Source of the DNA: Talinum fruticosum
Lineage: Eukaryota > Streptophyta > Magnoliopsida > Caryophyllales > Talinaceae
Assembly (NCBI GenBank): GCA_021018815.1
Contig: JAITYX010000017.1
Span: 6,324,001-6,388,000 of the forward strand
Length of the DNA stretch: 64,000 nucleotides
Reading direction: 5' to 3'
Positions 24,701 to 39,700 of the stretch are shown here, piece by piece. The stretch's first letter is position 1, and each line of letters opens with the position of its first letter. The notes below the pieces were generated by a model that worked only from the letters and a program-made list of their open reading frames with translations, had not been told where the DNA came from and did not search any database. Both the position numbers and the translations under genes were made by a program.

Positions 24701-27700
24701 TGCCATATTCACGAGATCTATCATATGACATCAATTTATCACAAAACCCAGCCAGCAATCTTACTATGTACGGATAGCAATGTAATTCAGTGTCATTGAA
24801 GCGCACAGTACAAATATTACGAATCAAATGTCCAATTCTATGATATCCGTAATGCAAAAGAAAGCATCCATCAAATGGTTTATGCGGCTCCCAGTTGTCA
24901 GCATCCTGATTTTGTATTTCATGAGGATGTGCGAGATCTCGGTCAACAGACAACTGGGACAAGCATAAAATGGTGCTGTTACACTCATCTGCTTTCTTGC
25001 TACTTTTGATATTTATTGCTTTTGTAGAGATCAAGCAATCTTGAACTCCATTTTGAGCATATCTACAAAAATCATGATGAAACACAAGAAATACACTTAT
25101 TAAGCATCATAAATTTGAAACAACTGAGCTCATTGGTTTATGTGCTATGCTGCAAGAAAGAGCCATAATACATGCCCCTGTAAATTGTGCTAAAATTTAA
25201 AGGGGAAGAACCTGCTATGATGACAATAACTTCTGTCACCACATAAAAGACAAATGTCATGGAACCTACCAATATTGAGATCTCAAAATGCAGATAAAAG
25301 TTCCTGCACTGGTTTGAAGGATTCTTCAAGAGGGATATAATTGTAGATAGTGAAGTAGGTATATTTAAAAGGAAGCAGTTGCTTTAACCAGTTCTGAGAA
25401 CGGAGTGTATTGCAAAAAGGCGAGAGAGAAAAAGCAACGAAGTAAGGATGTATAAGGGTCCGGACATCTTTGTGACTTGAGGAACTAGTGCTGATCAACA
25501 TGGCCAAATGAGTTCTTACAGTGATCGACTGTATTCATGATTAGGCAAGCAGGAAGGGGAGATGGGGAAAGGGAGCAACATCTTGCACTTATTTCTTTTT
25601 TCTTGCAGGTTCTTTTTTTGCTTGTTTTTGCCCGCTTGGGGGGTGTGATGTGAGCTCTTTGATGCACTAATGCTGAACTGATCAACATTGACAAAATGAG
25701 TTTATAGTGTAATTAATCAAATATGATGACTGGGGAAGGAGAACGGGAGATGGGGAAAGGCAAGAGCATCTTTGCCTCCTTTTTTTTTCTTGAAGAGGCG
25801 CGGGGTTGGGGGGGTTTCCCAAAACTCACCGCAAATTTAATAGTTGTACACTGAGCACCAGGATAGAGCTACTGACTCCATCATCTTCAAGATTAACTTC
25901 CAATTTAAATGCCTCAATATTTGCTGCCACTGAACAGCAATATGCAGTCACCAGATGACTTGGTGTTCCGGTAGGTGAAAAAGACCTTTCACTTTGCTTT
26001 GGTCACACTCATAAGCTAAAAGGTGAAGATGATCAACAAGGCTCAAAAAAGCACAATAAACTGAAGCTGAGAACTGTAACTGAAGTGATGATATGACCAA
26101 ATTAGCCTGCAATCAAAAGAGAGATTATGACAACAAGGACGACAATGATGATGAGAAAGCATGTTATAGTGGGTAGACAAGCAGAAAACGAGCATATAAG
26201 TTAACATACACACAATAACAGATAGGGACGGCACTACAAGAAAAAGCTTCTTTGCAACCACACAAAAGCTATAAAGACACCAGATGAAGCAGCCAAGTAC
26301 AGGCACACATCTAAGAAACAAAACCCACTTATCCTTTTAAATGTCCAACAAAATGTATCTGAAAGACTGCATATACTTAGAGACCCCGAAGAGCAACAAT
26401 ATTGATATCATCAACACCTTCCTTTGTACGAATCATGCTATGAAGACTCCATTGTAAATGTTCTTGGAATGCATTGAGGTGGCAAGTGGACTGGTCCAGG
26501 CCTATCTGGCCTAGACTGGTCACCAGGGCAGGTTTGGGAACCATGAATCGGACTGACCTGTTTCTTTGCTGGCAAGCTTGGTTGGTTCGATGATCTGGGC
26601 TGGTCCGGTTTTCACACAGGCCGAACCCGCTTAATCATTATTTTTTTTGTAGATTTAGTTTGGAAAAAAAATTAAAGAATTTTTTGTTTTAGTTATTTAA
26701 GTAAATTTTTAAATTTTAAAGGTTTTAAAATTCAAATTTTTTAAAAATTATTTAATAAAAAAACTGAAATGGGAAGAAATGTACCTTTCATACATTAATT
26801 TCAAATAAAAGTAATAATAAAATTTACACTAAAGAAAAATAATGTAAATATATATGATTTTTTTGGTTATATATAATACACATAAACTGCTAAAAGAGCC
26901 TCTAACATTAAAAAATTTAAAGAAAATTGGTATTCAACCAGGCTTGCACGGCTCGGCCCACTTTCAGTATGGAAAAACAATTGGACCTTGCTCAAATCAA
27001 GATCAGCTGACCCAATCCTACAACGCAGATAAAAAGGCAGCAAAGATGAAGAATGCCTTGCTCAATAAGGATCAAGACATTCTTATCTAAATCAATTCAA
27101 TCTTCAATGTTTAAACATAATCATCCCAAAATCCGAAATTTGTCTCTTTAACTACACGAGGATTCAAAAGTGTAAATTGGTATTCGGTAGCTTTGTGGAT
27201 GACTATTACCTACAGTAATACCCCCTCTACCTTGCAGAAAGAAAATAGTAATTACAGACAGGCATGCCTGTACGTACATGGGTGACATCCCCTTGGCTCT
27301 CATTTTAATACAATTTTTGATTACTTGGGAAAAATATTTTTGATCGAAAGAATGCATAATATTCTTAGGGCTTATTCGAACTTACATGCAAAACACACAT
27401 AAACAAAAACGAACATAAATGAACATGAAAGAGCAAAAACGAGCAGAAATGAATATAAACGAACATAAATGATACAGAAACGAACATAAACGAAAAGAAA
27501 TGAGTTGTTAAATAGATTATTTCACAAAATCAAATATTTCGTGAATAATGAATACTTATAAAATTGTTATTTATAATATTTTAAAATATTGTATTTTATT
27601 TTATAAGAAAAAAATTTTATTATAATGTTTCTCAAATACCGTAAATTTTTATTATCATTTTCTGAAATATAAGAAAATTATTATTTTATAATTTGAGAAA

Positions 27701-30700
27701 AAGAAAAAAAATTAAAATACTATAAAAAACTAAAAACCCCAATTCTTTCCCGTTCTCTTACTACTCTCACTACCGTTCCATCCCTCTTCTCCACTCTCCT
27801 CTCCTCTCTCTCTCTCTCTGTCTCCTGTCTCCTCCAATTATCTCTGCTTGACTGCTCCACTCTCTCTTTCCAGAACAATCACATTAATAATATTATATGA
27901 TTAGTGGTGTAGTTTGGGATGTTCCCAGTTACGGTTGTAGCTTTTAATATTATATTAGTAAGTTTATAATATCCACAATCTTAACACTTCATATATGATC
28001 ATTTGTTAGTGGCCCGTTTCATAAAAATAATAACAATAACAACAACAATAATAATAATAATCATGATAATAACCTACAACAGAAACAAACATAAACGAAC
28101 ATAAAAGAACATAAACAAACATAAACATAAATAGATTTAGTTTTTCATGTAAAGTTGAGCAGGCCCTTAACATAACAAATTTGTCACATGATTAATTACA
28201 ATATGAAATCTAGAATATGAACTCTGTGATATAGAGAAATATGTAGAGATTCAGACAACTGTCAAACTTGGAGAACTTTCAAAAATCAGCAGAAATCTGT
28301 TGTAATTTAAAAAATTTAGAGAATCATGATTACATAGAAAATAACACGAAAAGAGTAAGGCCTAGTTATTCAATAAAATGTGGTTCTCTAAAGCCCACCC
28401 TAAGTTGAATCATTTTAACCCCATTGAAAGTATAATAACAAAAAATCCATATAAAAACAATGTGTAGAATATGATGAGATGTTTACCTAAGCACCTAAAT
28501 TCAGTCACAAATTATCAATTCTACACTTCTGGAGGGTATGCTTATGTAAATGCGCAGGCCATTCAGAAGAACAATTCCATATTCAGCATTTCAGGATCTT
28601 CGATCACCAATAAGTACCTCTCACTGTCTTTTGACTATATTTTTGATAATGATATATTATGCTAATGCATATCCTTCAAGCTTGCCATCTCTCAATTAGG
28701 CTGTGTAGGCCAAAAAAGCAATGCAGAGAGCTCCAACACGAGGCACATATCAACGACAGGTTCACAATAGTGCATCAAGAAATAACTAATCAAATGAACA
28801 GCATTGAGTGAGCCAACGAATTGCTTGAAGCAATTGACAAACAATAAAGATGAGGTTGACAAAAAGGCTTCATGAAAGGGATTCTGTGTTTGGTATCACA
28901 TTGTTAAAGGAGACATCATTCCCAATTCCATAACCCCTTCCCCAAAAATGTAAAGATCACAAGAAAGGATACGACAATTATGCAAAAGGTTACCTCTAGT
29001 TGTTTCAATTCCATTTCATCTGGAATGATGCAACAAGCAAGTGATGCAGAAGCACAAAATTTCTCCACTACTGACAATCCTTGAGGAAAACAGGGTGTTA
29101 TCAATGCCATCTGAAGAATGAGTTCAATCCCCGGGAATCAACACTAAATTACAACTTTCAATAAAATAGAGTAAAATAAAGTCTAGAGAGACTCACCTGA
29201 AGATCATCCAGGTTTAGATCATAGCGGTCATATATGTCATTGAGCTCCACCCTATTCAGCAGACTATTACCACCTTTCAGTTTTAGGTAGTCGCTCAAAA
29301 TTTCATGCTTATCATTGCTTTCAGATGCAGGAGGGAGATCAAATTTAGAAGACAAATTGAGACCCCTTATCTGTGTTACCTGTGGTCCTCAAAACAGTGA
29401 AGAGAAGCAACTTGTAAGTCCATGGCAGCATTGTTCAAAAGAAGAGAGAGAATAAGCAAAAAAGTAAAGAAAAAAACTTAGGTTCAAGCATGTTAGTCCA
29501 TGAACCAATATCGATCGTTGACTTTGAATACCATGTGCAGGTACGTAGCAAATAATGCCGCTAAAAAGACAACTCATGCAACATGAAATAAAAGCAGTCT
29601 CCAAAATAAAGAGGACGTGCCAAGTTAGTCTTTCAAGAAAATTAACATATGCCCATATAGAAAATTTAATTTACATCAACCTATTCTCTTCAGAAACCTC
29701 TCCAATTGGTTTGCACATAAAATGGTAAATGCATCAAACCTTTGGCCTTCCATCCTCCAGTTTCTCAATCTCTTTTGTCTTCACTTCAAATGTAAAAAGG
29801 TCATAAGCTAGTTGACAAACTTTTTTAGGTCATTAATAAATATGTTGGCTCTTTAGGGCTCAAATGCAGTGATGGCCAGTGGGATATTTTTGATCAGATT
29901 CATGCCCGCACCAGCAGCTAAATCAGATCAGATCGAGTAGGCTCCACTTCCCTCTATCCCATATATAAGAGGCAGAGTGACACAGAACACTCTTAGAGCA
30001 AATCCTACAAAAGGGCTAAGCTGATCTAGAACACTCAAAGCAATCCCTACAAAAACAAGGGGCATCATTACACAAACCCAAGTAAGTACACGCAACATTT
30101 TCACCTCTATTGCAATTTCTAAATCATTCAAGTCTGAACTTCCCCCATCACCTTTTTTTTTTTTTTTTGGAGGGGGGTTATATATCTCAACAGACCAACA
30201 AAATTATACACTACAATGGCCTAAACACTTACAAAGCTAACAAAAAACTATCTAAAATAATACTAAATAGAACACTGAACCCAATATAACCTAAACAATC
30301 CTAAATAACTTTATTTTGACTTCATGTCTTTATTTACCATTCCCGCTAACATCACTAGTTGTTTAGACAAAATCATAAGAGACTTTCTTTGGAATAGCAA
30401 CAATACTGTTAGAGGTCTCCACTGGGACAAAATAGGATGAAGACCAAGTGGCTTTGGAATTCTGCAAAGGAGGGGGATGCTCTTTGGAAAAATGATCAAC
30501 GCAAAATATGAGGTTAATGATCCAGAAAAGCTCATATTCCCATGGGGTAGATTGCTCGAAATCTATCTTAGAACATTTAGACAACTTCAAACATGTAGTT
30601 TATTTTGAGGTGGAGAACGACTCAAGCATGGCGTTTTAGCATGATGTCCGGTGTGGAGATTGGCCTCTTAAGGCTTAATTTCTATAGGTTTTCAGAATTT

Positions 30701-33700
30701 CTCATTTACAAGAGGGCATACTGGTACCATTGTATGGTGATATCAGCCGTTGGAATTTGACTTTTGTAAGAAGCCTGAACGATTAGAAAGAAGGTAACAT
30801 ATGTAGTCTACTGGCTTTATACTAGCTAAAACGGAGGTTTTTCCTCAAGGCAATGACGAGATTGTTTTTGGCCTCACGATTTCAAGGGTTTTTTTATCAT
30901 CACACATTTCGACGGCTTGGATGGCCTTGATTTTACTGCCACGTCCGGAAGTCTACAGCTCCAGGAAGATCATGCAGCTTGGCCTGCCACCAAGGGAAAG
31001 ATACCCACAGATGACATGATTAAAGGAAAAAAAAATTCATGGTCCAAGTAGGTATATTATGTATTGATGATTAAGAATCTGTAGATCACTTGTGTATTGC
31101 CAGTGGGTCTGTTTGCTTTGGCATTTTATCTCTCTTAGATGGGGGTTAGTTGGGTCAACCATCTAAGGTCAAAGATGTGTTGGTTGCTTGGAGGAAGGAC
31201 GAAGAAGCCTTGGCTTCTTAGAGTCTAGAAGATGGTTCCTTAGGCAATTTGGTGGGCCACTTGGACGGAGAGAAATCGACAGATTTTTAGGACAAAGCTG
31301 TCCTTTGAAGATTTTAAGCTCTAATTTTTGAGAATGTTGCATAGTTGGAGTGTTGCGCTTAATGGTGAAAGAAATTCGATCTTTTTAGATTTTGTAGATT
31401 ATATTATGGATGAGAGCTTTTGGGGGCATAATTTTTTGTATTTGCCCCTTTTGCACATGGCCCTTGGTAACTTCTTAATGAAACTCTTGATTAGTCACCA
31501 ACCCAAAAAATAATTATTTTGACTCTTCTTAAACAGCCTATAAATATACCTTAAAAGAACCCTTCCTTTTAGGAATATTTCCTTTACTCATCATTTGGGG
31601 AGGGGAGGGCGAGAGGGAGGTGTTGTGTATTCGTCAAAAACAAATATCGTAGAAATTAAGTGACATTAACAGCATTAAAAGATTCGGATTCTCGTATGAA
31701 CTTCTTGTGCTATTAACTTGTTCTACTGGTAATACAATGAGAAAACAGTATCAATCAGATACCTTTGGCTCAAAGCATTATCAAACCAACTAAAAGATGA
31801 GTTGGTGTGATTAATACTAAGGTCCTAGCTCACCTAACCCTAAATCTACCAATATTGTCCTATGCCTAAATATGCAACCCAAAACCAATATAACGCAATT
31901 CAATTTCAACCCGAGCCCTGACTAACTGTTCCTGAAACAGGGGCAAACCTAATTTGCTTGGTCAAAATTGATACTTGATATCATGTCCTTGACAAGCTTT
32001 AAAGAACAAATCAACCGAAGGTTTGAATGTGTCCCGAACCAAGAATAACCAAATTCAACCCCAAAGTCCATCAACTTTTTTTGCTTGACTGGAATTATCC
32101 AGACCTGATCCTGATTCAAAGGACCTGCTTTTGTGGCCTTCACATTCTGTTCCCCTTACAAGTTGTACAGTACAAAAGTAGCCTTTAGCCAAGACATTTT
32201 TTGAGCTTTGGGTGAGGGGGTTGCCATAAATACTTTTCAATTGGATGCAAAATAGTCTGATGAAGACAATACATGTTCACACACAAGTGCATGCAGCGAT
32301 CTTGCAACCTCATTTTACTGACATTGAAATTAACCCCCTTCCCCGGCCCAAAAAAAAGAAAAAGAAAAAAGCAGAGGGAATGTGGAGAATAAAGAAAGCA
32401 ACATCTTTGGAGAAGGTTATGCATGAACTCAGAAAGAACTAAATGATCTTTAATGGTAAAAATAACAGCAGAAAGTGAACTAATAGGGGGAGGAGAGGGT
32501 TTACATGCAAAGAGAATCAAACTTCATTACACATGTAAAATTATTTATTAGAGAGTACCATGCTGCACGGTTGAGATTCCATGTTATCCCAGGGCAAAGA
32601 GATTGAGATATTGACAAAATTAACATCCCATATCATTCTCTGTCGGTTTGATAGAACACACCTGCCAAAAGTGCCAAATTAAGCCCACATAACAAGGCAT
32701 AACTCTTCATGAGTACCCAATTGCCATTTAAAATCATATCAATATATCACTATATCAGCATATCGCTATATCACTTCATCAGTATCATAATTGTGCTCAA
32801 CAAAAGGTAATAGCTAAAGCAGCATTAAATAATTTGCAACTACACACGACTAGCCAGTGTGGAGGAAAAAATTAATAAGCATAGAACCAATGTGTAATAG
32901 CACTGGAAGAAGCCAGCACTTGTACAACAAGGACGGCAAATTAATGTATACAGAATGACAGGTTAAGCAATACATACAGACTACGAATTGAAAAATTAAA
33001 CAGAATACTGAAGACACCATAGAAATTATATTGGTGACGTGAACCTAGGAATATCAAACAAGTAGATGCTAGGAGCTCAAACAAGGCAATAAACAAATAG
33101 TGATGAATATGACAGTAAAAGGTTCCGCAAATAAGGTCTGTAAATGCAAAACACTCCTAATAATGGCCATGTCCTATTAATTATACACATCACAGTTGTA
33201 TGCCATATTGCCATGAGTACACCAAACTAGTCAACATGGGGACTCAAAGACAGAAGAAAGGATTCAAAGTGCAGTTTTGGTTGCGGGTGCGATAAATCAT
33301 GCTGTCGCCCTCTAATGCAGCAATTGTATAGCATATCATGGTTGTCATATAATGAAATAACAGTTCGCTCAACTTCAAAACCTTTCAAATGTGAGCCTTA
33401 GGGTATCATTTTTAATCCATAGGCAGAACAAACAATCAAGATAATTAGCATTAGTAAAGTCCCCAACATCTGTACTTTCCTTAATAAGCTATTCAGCGAG
33501 ATGTCCATCCTAAAATTCTATTAGGAGGAGAAGAATACTGATTTTGTTTACCCTAGTTTTTCTTCCTTATTAGATTCATTGATAATAGCTAATGTCGTTG
33601 CACCAAATGTTCCAAACATCACTTCTCGACTTCCACTAATGTCTACGCATTCATGAAGAGGAAATGTTGCATACTCAAAATTAACTTGCTCATCTAACCA

Positions 33701-36700
33701 ACACTATATAAAAAATAAAGGTACAACTGTACAAGCAAGGATTTTAAGTGCAGTTTTGGTCGTGATTCTAGTAATGGAAGTGGCATAGTCAAATTCATGC
33801 AACAGAATAAACAAAATCTCAGCATCTAGGCAATAAAAACTCACTCTTTCTTGGAAAGGAGCCGAGATCTGACATCTTCAATGCCATTCAATGACATAAG
33901 AACCTGTTAAGCAATAATACACTATCATCATTATTAAGTTCATGTTGAGTTAAAAAATGCTATAAAGAGTTATGACCATTTAGCAGCATTTTAACATTGT
34001 AGTAAAAACCTACAAACTGAAAGCCACAGCATGTAGGTGAAAACTAAAAAAATTATCAAAAAACAATCAAAAAACATGAGTCCTTGCATTGACAAATTAA
34101 GGTCTTTGATTAATTGTGAGACCCCGAAATTTCAGATGTTTGCTTGCTAGTGAATTAAATTATTAAAAGTTAAGTTAAAAAATTCGAAATTATTAAATTA
34201 AGTGAACTAGAATTTTTCCGAATCGAAGTTGCAACCCGAGAACTGAAACCCGAGCATGGGCCAGCTTAATTGGGCTTATTGAAGTTGAAGTTGGGCCCAA
34301 ATTGTCAAAGTCCAAAACAGAAAAAAATCAAAAGAAAAGGAAAGGAAAATGAGAAATGGAGATTGCTGGCATTTGAGGAGGAGCTGGCAATAAGATTAAG
34401 CAAGAAAAGAGAAAGGGGTCCAATGGAAAATAGGCAAGCAAAGCCCATTAGGTGTGATTAGGAGAAGAAGAGAGAGAAATTGGGATTGAGAACAAAAGAG
34501 GAGGAACGAAGAAGAAGCGAAGCGAAGCGGGGAAAGAAAAGAACGGGAAAGCGAAACGGGGAAAGCGAGAGAGGGAGCAGGGAAAGCGAGAGAGGGAGAG
34601 AGCGAGGGCGGAACGGCAAGGGCACCTCTGCCGGTGGGCAAGGGAGAGCGAGAGCTCGGGAGGCCGAGCAAAGTAAAGGAAGAGGGGAAAAGCGAGAGAC
34701 AGAGACCACGAAGCGGAAGCGAACGCAAGGGCCGAGGAAGGCAGCCGGTGAGCACGGAGCTGCGGCCGATGGCCGGCGAGCGAGAGGAGGAAGACAGCAA
34801 GACCGGTTCCGAGGCCAGGGCAAGGAGAACGAGAGGTAGAGCGAGAGAAACACGAGAGGAAAACGAGATAGAGCCCAACGAGATAGAGCCCGAGAGAGAG
34901 CGATTGTGGGAAGCAGAGAGCGAAAGAAGAAGGTTTGAGGGGGCAGGAGTTAGACTAGAAATCGAAAGGCAAAAGAAGAGGCAAACCCCAATCTGAAATT
35001 CAATCCTCCAAAACCGAAATTCTTAGAACCTCTAAGAATTCAAGGTGAGTAATCTGAATTCATCCTCTAAGATAAAATGAATTAGGTGGCTTGAACTCGA
35101 AATTGATTCATGAAATTGGAAACCCTAGGTTTAATTGAAGAAGTTGAAGGCTTAAATTCACTAAGTTAGCACTTTATGAATCAAAGAGCATGTTGTGATT
35201 ATGTGATAGCTAGTCCTGAATTTGTGATGTTTAAGTATTATTGAGCATGATTATTGAGAATTGGATGAGATTAGCTTGAGCAGAATTAGGGGAAAAATCA
35301 GAAAGTTAAGTTCATGACTTATGTGCAGATTTTCAGTAATTATGCATGCTGTCCGAATTTCTGTGAATTCATGTGTAGCCCAAATTTCCTGAAAATTTTA
35401 CTACAGCTTCGTGGCAATTTATGGAGATTTCCTGTAAAATTTGGCGTGCATTGGATGAGTAGATTGGGAAATATACAATTTTGAGTGAAAATGTCCTGTT
35501 TTGAGCAAAATCAGAACTAAATGAGTAACTAAATTAAGAACTGAAATTTAATAAGCTATGTGGCTAGATTAAAAGATATATATCAATTAAGGAAAGTTAT
35601 AGAACCATAAACCACCTATACGCGATAATACGCGATCATGAAAACGATGTGTTCATTGATGGAAATCCTAATTGACATGTTTATGTGATTATGTGTTTAT
35701 CTTAAATTACATCGATTATAAATGATATAAGCATGCATATGTGAAATGAATTTATTATACTTGAGTTGGAACTTGCTTATGTGAATTACTTGTTTTGAAG
35801 AAGTTAAGCATGAATATATTAAGCATGAATTATATGAATTAAGGGTATCTTATGTATAAGTAATAAGAAGTTATAAGAAGATGAAGAAAACATAAAGAAC
35901 TAAAGAAGGGAGAAAGGATTGTGTTATTGATCTAAGACCCCACGAATTAAATAACCCTCTCGAAGTCTGTGGCCATAGAAGTGTTTGTCAACTCGAAGCC
36001 ACGAATTGAATTGCTTCCACGAATTATTGACAGTATGCGTCCTTCGGGGAAGGGAGGCCGCCTCGAGGCCACGAATTGTTTTGCCTCGAGGCCACGAATT
36101 GTTTTGCCTTGAGGCCACGAATTGTATGCCTCCGTGAACTTAGCCCACGAATTGTTTTGGCTCCAAGAACTGGGTCTTTAGAGCAGTGCATAAATCTTCT
36201 TTCCATTCGAACTAAGAAGACTTAAAAGAATTATGATATGAAGAAACGAATGATCATGCATGACGAACAAGAAAGAATGAATCGATGAATTATGAAATGC
36301 ATGATTGAACTAAGAAGAGGAATAAGAAGAAGAACGAATCCCGATTTCATAAGAAATGAATACGATAAGAACTAAGATATGATTTACGTGATGAATGATT
36401 TGCATGATGAATGATTCTATGACTTACTTGCGTAGAAAGACGAATGAAGCATGTTTGATTGAATTCATGAGCCATTGATGCCATTGATGCCATTGTGCTT
36501 CTCGGTAAGTTGGTAAGTTAGAATCTCGCATGTCTTAAGCATGTATGATCCGAGTCGCATGTTATGAATGAAAAGTGAACTTACATGTGTTTGTTAATGA
36601 ATTAATGTGCAAAGTGAAACCCGCGGTTGGGTTTGGGTTATTCACTGGGCTCGTGGAGCTCATGACCTCACCAAAATTTCAGGTACGAAGTTAAGACTTG

Positions 36701-39700
36701 CAGGAGCGGCTTTTGGCTTTCGGAATAGCGGACGGATAGGAAATGCCGGACTTACCGCTTGTTTATTTGTCTTTTGTTTGTAAAGATGTTGTAAAGACTG
36801 GTTGTATGCAAACTTAAGTTTTGACCGTGAATGTAAAAGCCCTATATAAATACTCCGAGCGTGTGGCTCGTTGAGTTGTGTTGTGATACTCCGAGCGTGT
36901 GGCTCGTTGAGTTTATAAATGTGTTTCGTGAAGGGTTAGGGCTTTAAGCCTATGGGATTAGCCATGTTATAGAGGAAACTCTGCCGAAATTTTCGGAAAG
37001 ACCTTTGAAAACCTAGAAACACGCTTCCGCCAAGCAAAGAGAAAACTATTAACCCTAAGTTGAGACCCTAGCGGCCTTAGGGGTTCCTCTCTGGGAACCC
37101 CGGCATGTAATACTCCTAGGGTGGGTCTAGGGGTGTTACATTAATATAAGAAAAGAAAGGTAAAAAAATGCTCAGCCACAACGAAATAAACATAGGCTAA
37201 ACATAGGCCCGTATAAGATGCACAAACTTGTTAGCGAATGCCAAATGTCACGGAAGGGCCCGAAATCTTCTAGAATTCTCTCCTTGGTTCCACCAAGTTC
37301 TAGAGTATTCTATACTCATGTAGACTTGTAGATATTTGTATAGAGAAGTCTAGATATTCAATCTTGACCGTTGGATCAAATAGATCTCCATCGTCCATTG
37401 AGGAGGTGGCCATGTATATATACCCCCATGAGGTCCTCATTTGTAATCATCCATTCCAAGAGCTCAATACACAAAGCATTCTCCCGGACTCTCTCTCTCT
37501 CTAAAGTGTCCTTTGCTTACTTAGCTTTCTCCAGCCCTAAGTCAAACACTCTCGAGGCTTACAAACAAGGTTTAGAAGGTTCTCGGGTCTAGTTTGCTAG
37601 CGCCGCACGAGAATCCAGGTTCGAGTAAATTATCGTCCCATGACACAAAGTATACCAAGCAGTAAGAAAACCGTCTAGAGAAAACTTCTCCTCTCTTTTT
37701 ATTTTCTTTTTTTTGGGGGGACGAGAAGCAATGATTGATGTACTAGTTTTGGACATGTCCATAGGGAGCAAACAAAAAATCACCAACAATTAAGGGAAAC
37801 CTCCTTGTCCGTTGTCCAAAGAAAAAAGTGAAACAAATGGCTAGCAATCAACATAATGCCCGATATAACAACCCCACTTGAAAAATGGTGGCACACATTC
37901 CAAAGAAGACCACTATTTCTCCTTTTCTTTATGGCGCTCTTAAAATCCTTAAGAAGGATGTACAAATGCTTAATGCGTCCGTTCAAATCTGCTAATGAGA
38001 ACAAACCCACTAATAAGTGGCCAATCCAATGAAGGAAAATTAGTTAGCATTGAAGGCAGAACTTTCATGCTTTTACAACATTCAAAATATTGTATTCTTG
38101 TCACTTACGACAATCAAAATTATTAGTATGTCCATAACTTATTTGTGTCATTTCCATTCTTCCCTCGCAAGTTTTTTTCCCTCACAAAATGTCTTAATAC
38201 CACCATGGAGGCAATATGTGGATCCTTTGAAATGAGCCTCTTTTAGATAAGGTTGACTATGTTTGGATCACCATGGAGGCACGGATAGTGTGACCCTCGC
38301 AAGGTGATGCTGCTTTGTTGTTTGAGGGTGGCTAGTGAATTGATTCCTAGACAATCATTTAACTCATGATGAAGAGGGGCTCATGCATTCTTTGCACAGG
38401 TACACAACTCAAGACAAGTACTCCATCATACAGTCAATGGCATCATCTTCCAAACCACTAGGACCCTACTCTTCTTCAACCTTCTTCTCCACACCACCAA
38501 AACATCTCTAGTTGTATGAGGTAGCACTCAACAAAAATGATAGCACAGATACCCACCAACAATGGACCAAAATAGTGGTCAGCCAACTCTCCCTCCTGGA
38601 AGCGCATAGGATTCCTACTAAACAAACTTAAATTTCCCATTTAAAGAATGTTGTCTATGGAATATTCCTGTTGCGGCCGCCCATCCAACTCAGATTATTT
38701 GCATTATTGGTATGAACGGAATTGTGATGTTCCTCTTCAAAAATAAAAGGCACATGCCTCCACTGAACCTCCCACTCCTCTTGGTACTAAACTCATCATC
38801 CAATCATCACATGCTTTAATTGATCGGAAATATTCATCATCCCCAATATCAGACCCACTTAAAACCAAATAGTTCTTTCACTAGCACATATATGAGGTTT
38901 CTTCATTCTTTTTCCTTTTTTTGGGGGTGAGAGTGTGTTCAGAGTAGGAAGCAAATAGATGAGTGCAGGCATAGCCACATAATGGATAACCTAATCGATA
39001 ACCTGAAATATCACAAACTAAGACTACAGAAATTTGAAAGATGGGTGTAGTATGACTGTTTATCATCTTTTCAAGTAAAAGTTGTTGACCTTTACATTGC
39101 TCACATTCTTGGCATTTTAGACCAGGCTCCCTGAGGAGTTAGAGGAGACTTGGGTTGGGTATACAGTATGCAATAACAAATTAGATATTCTCCGGTTCAA
39201 ATTTGGTATGTGCAACTGACAGTGCACTTGGTCCAAATGCAGGATTTTCAGGCATCTTTAGTAAGAAAACAGTGCTTGGATTTTGAGAAAACAAGCGCTT
39301 CTTATTTGTCTATCTGAACTGTATGGTCTTACTGATGTCTTATGGTTCCTCCCATCGATGTGTTTCAAAAGATTTCATCAACAACAGCAAGATTGGATGG
39401 AAAGCCAATTTGCATTAGTTGCTTTTTCCTCACATGGCATTCTTATCACATTCTTAAATTTATAATGACTAGTCTAGCTACACAACTCTACCTAAAAGAG
39501 AATCTGAACACAGGTAGAGGTATTGTCAATGCAGATGCAGTATGAGCCAAACCAAAGGGAACATTGGAAAAAACTAATTTGATACCCTCTTCTGTAGAGA
39601 TTTGTGGGACTCCATCACACTGTAAAACTCCATCAATTGAAGAAGGAACATCAAATCACAGTAAATTTCAACTGGCTGAACCACAACCTGATCACAAGAA

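Larger units (their letters stand above)
34115..37140 (+). mobile_element. Solo LTR, 3,026 bp, with TTAAT target duplication
   Basis: Starts TGTGAGACCCCGAAATTTC and ends GGGTCTAGGGGTGTTACA, the terminal style of plant Ty3/gypsy LTRs. It is flanked by identical TTAAT at 34110-34114 and 37141-37145. No polymerase or gag reading is present inside, so it is a solo LTR or single long-LTR relic. A TATATAAATA box at about 36843 suggests plus orientation. The purine-rich stretch 34300-34990 is leader-like, not a gene. Confidence 0.85.

Noticed and set aside
7004..26106. VPS13 as an old pseudogene
   Set aside because: Usable splice sites throughout, conserved residues kept and defects limited to short-run losses argue against long decay. 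It cannot be ruled out without reads.
34270..34461. Small plus-strand frame with a Lys-rich centre next to the LTR start
   Set aside because: It lies within the LTR leader region and has no conserved motif.
34480..34996. Long Arg/Glu-rich and Ser/Leu-rich open frames on both strands
   Set aside because: They come from purine-rich, low-complexity DNA inside the solo LTR; several frames are open at once and none resembles a protein family.
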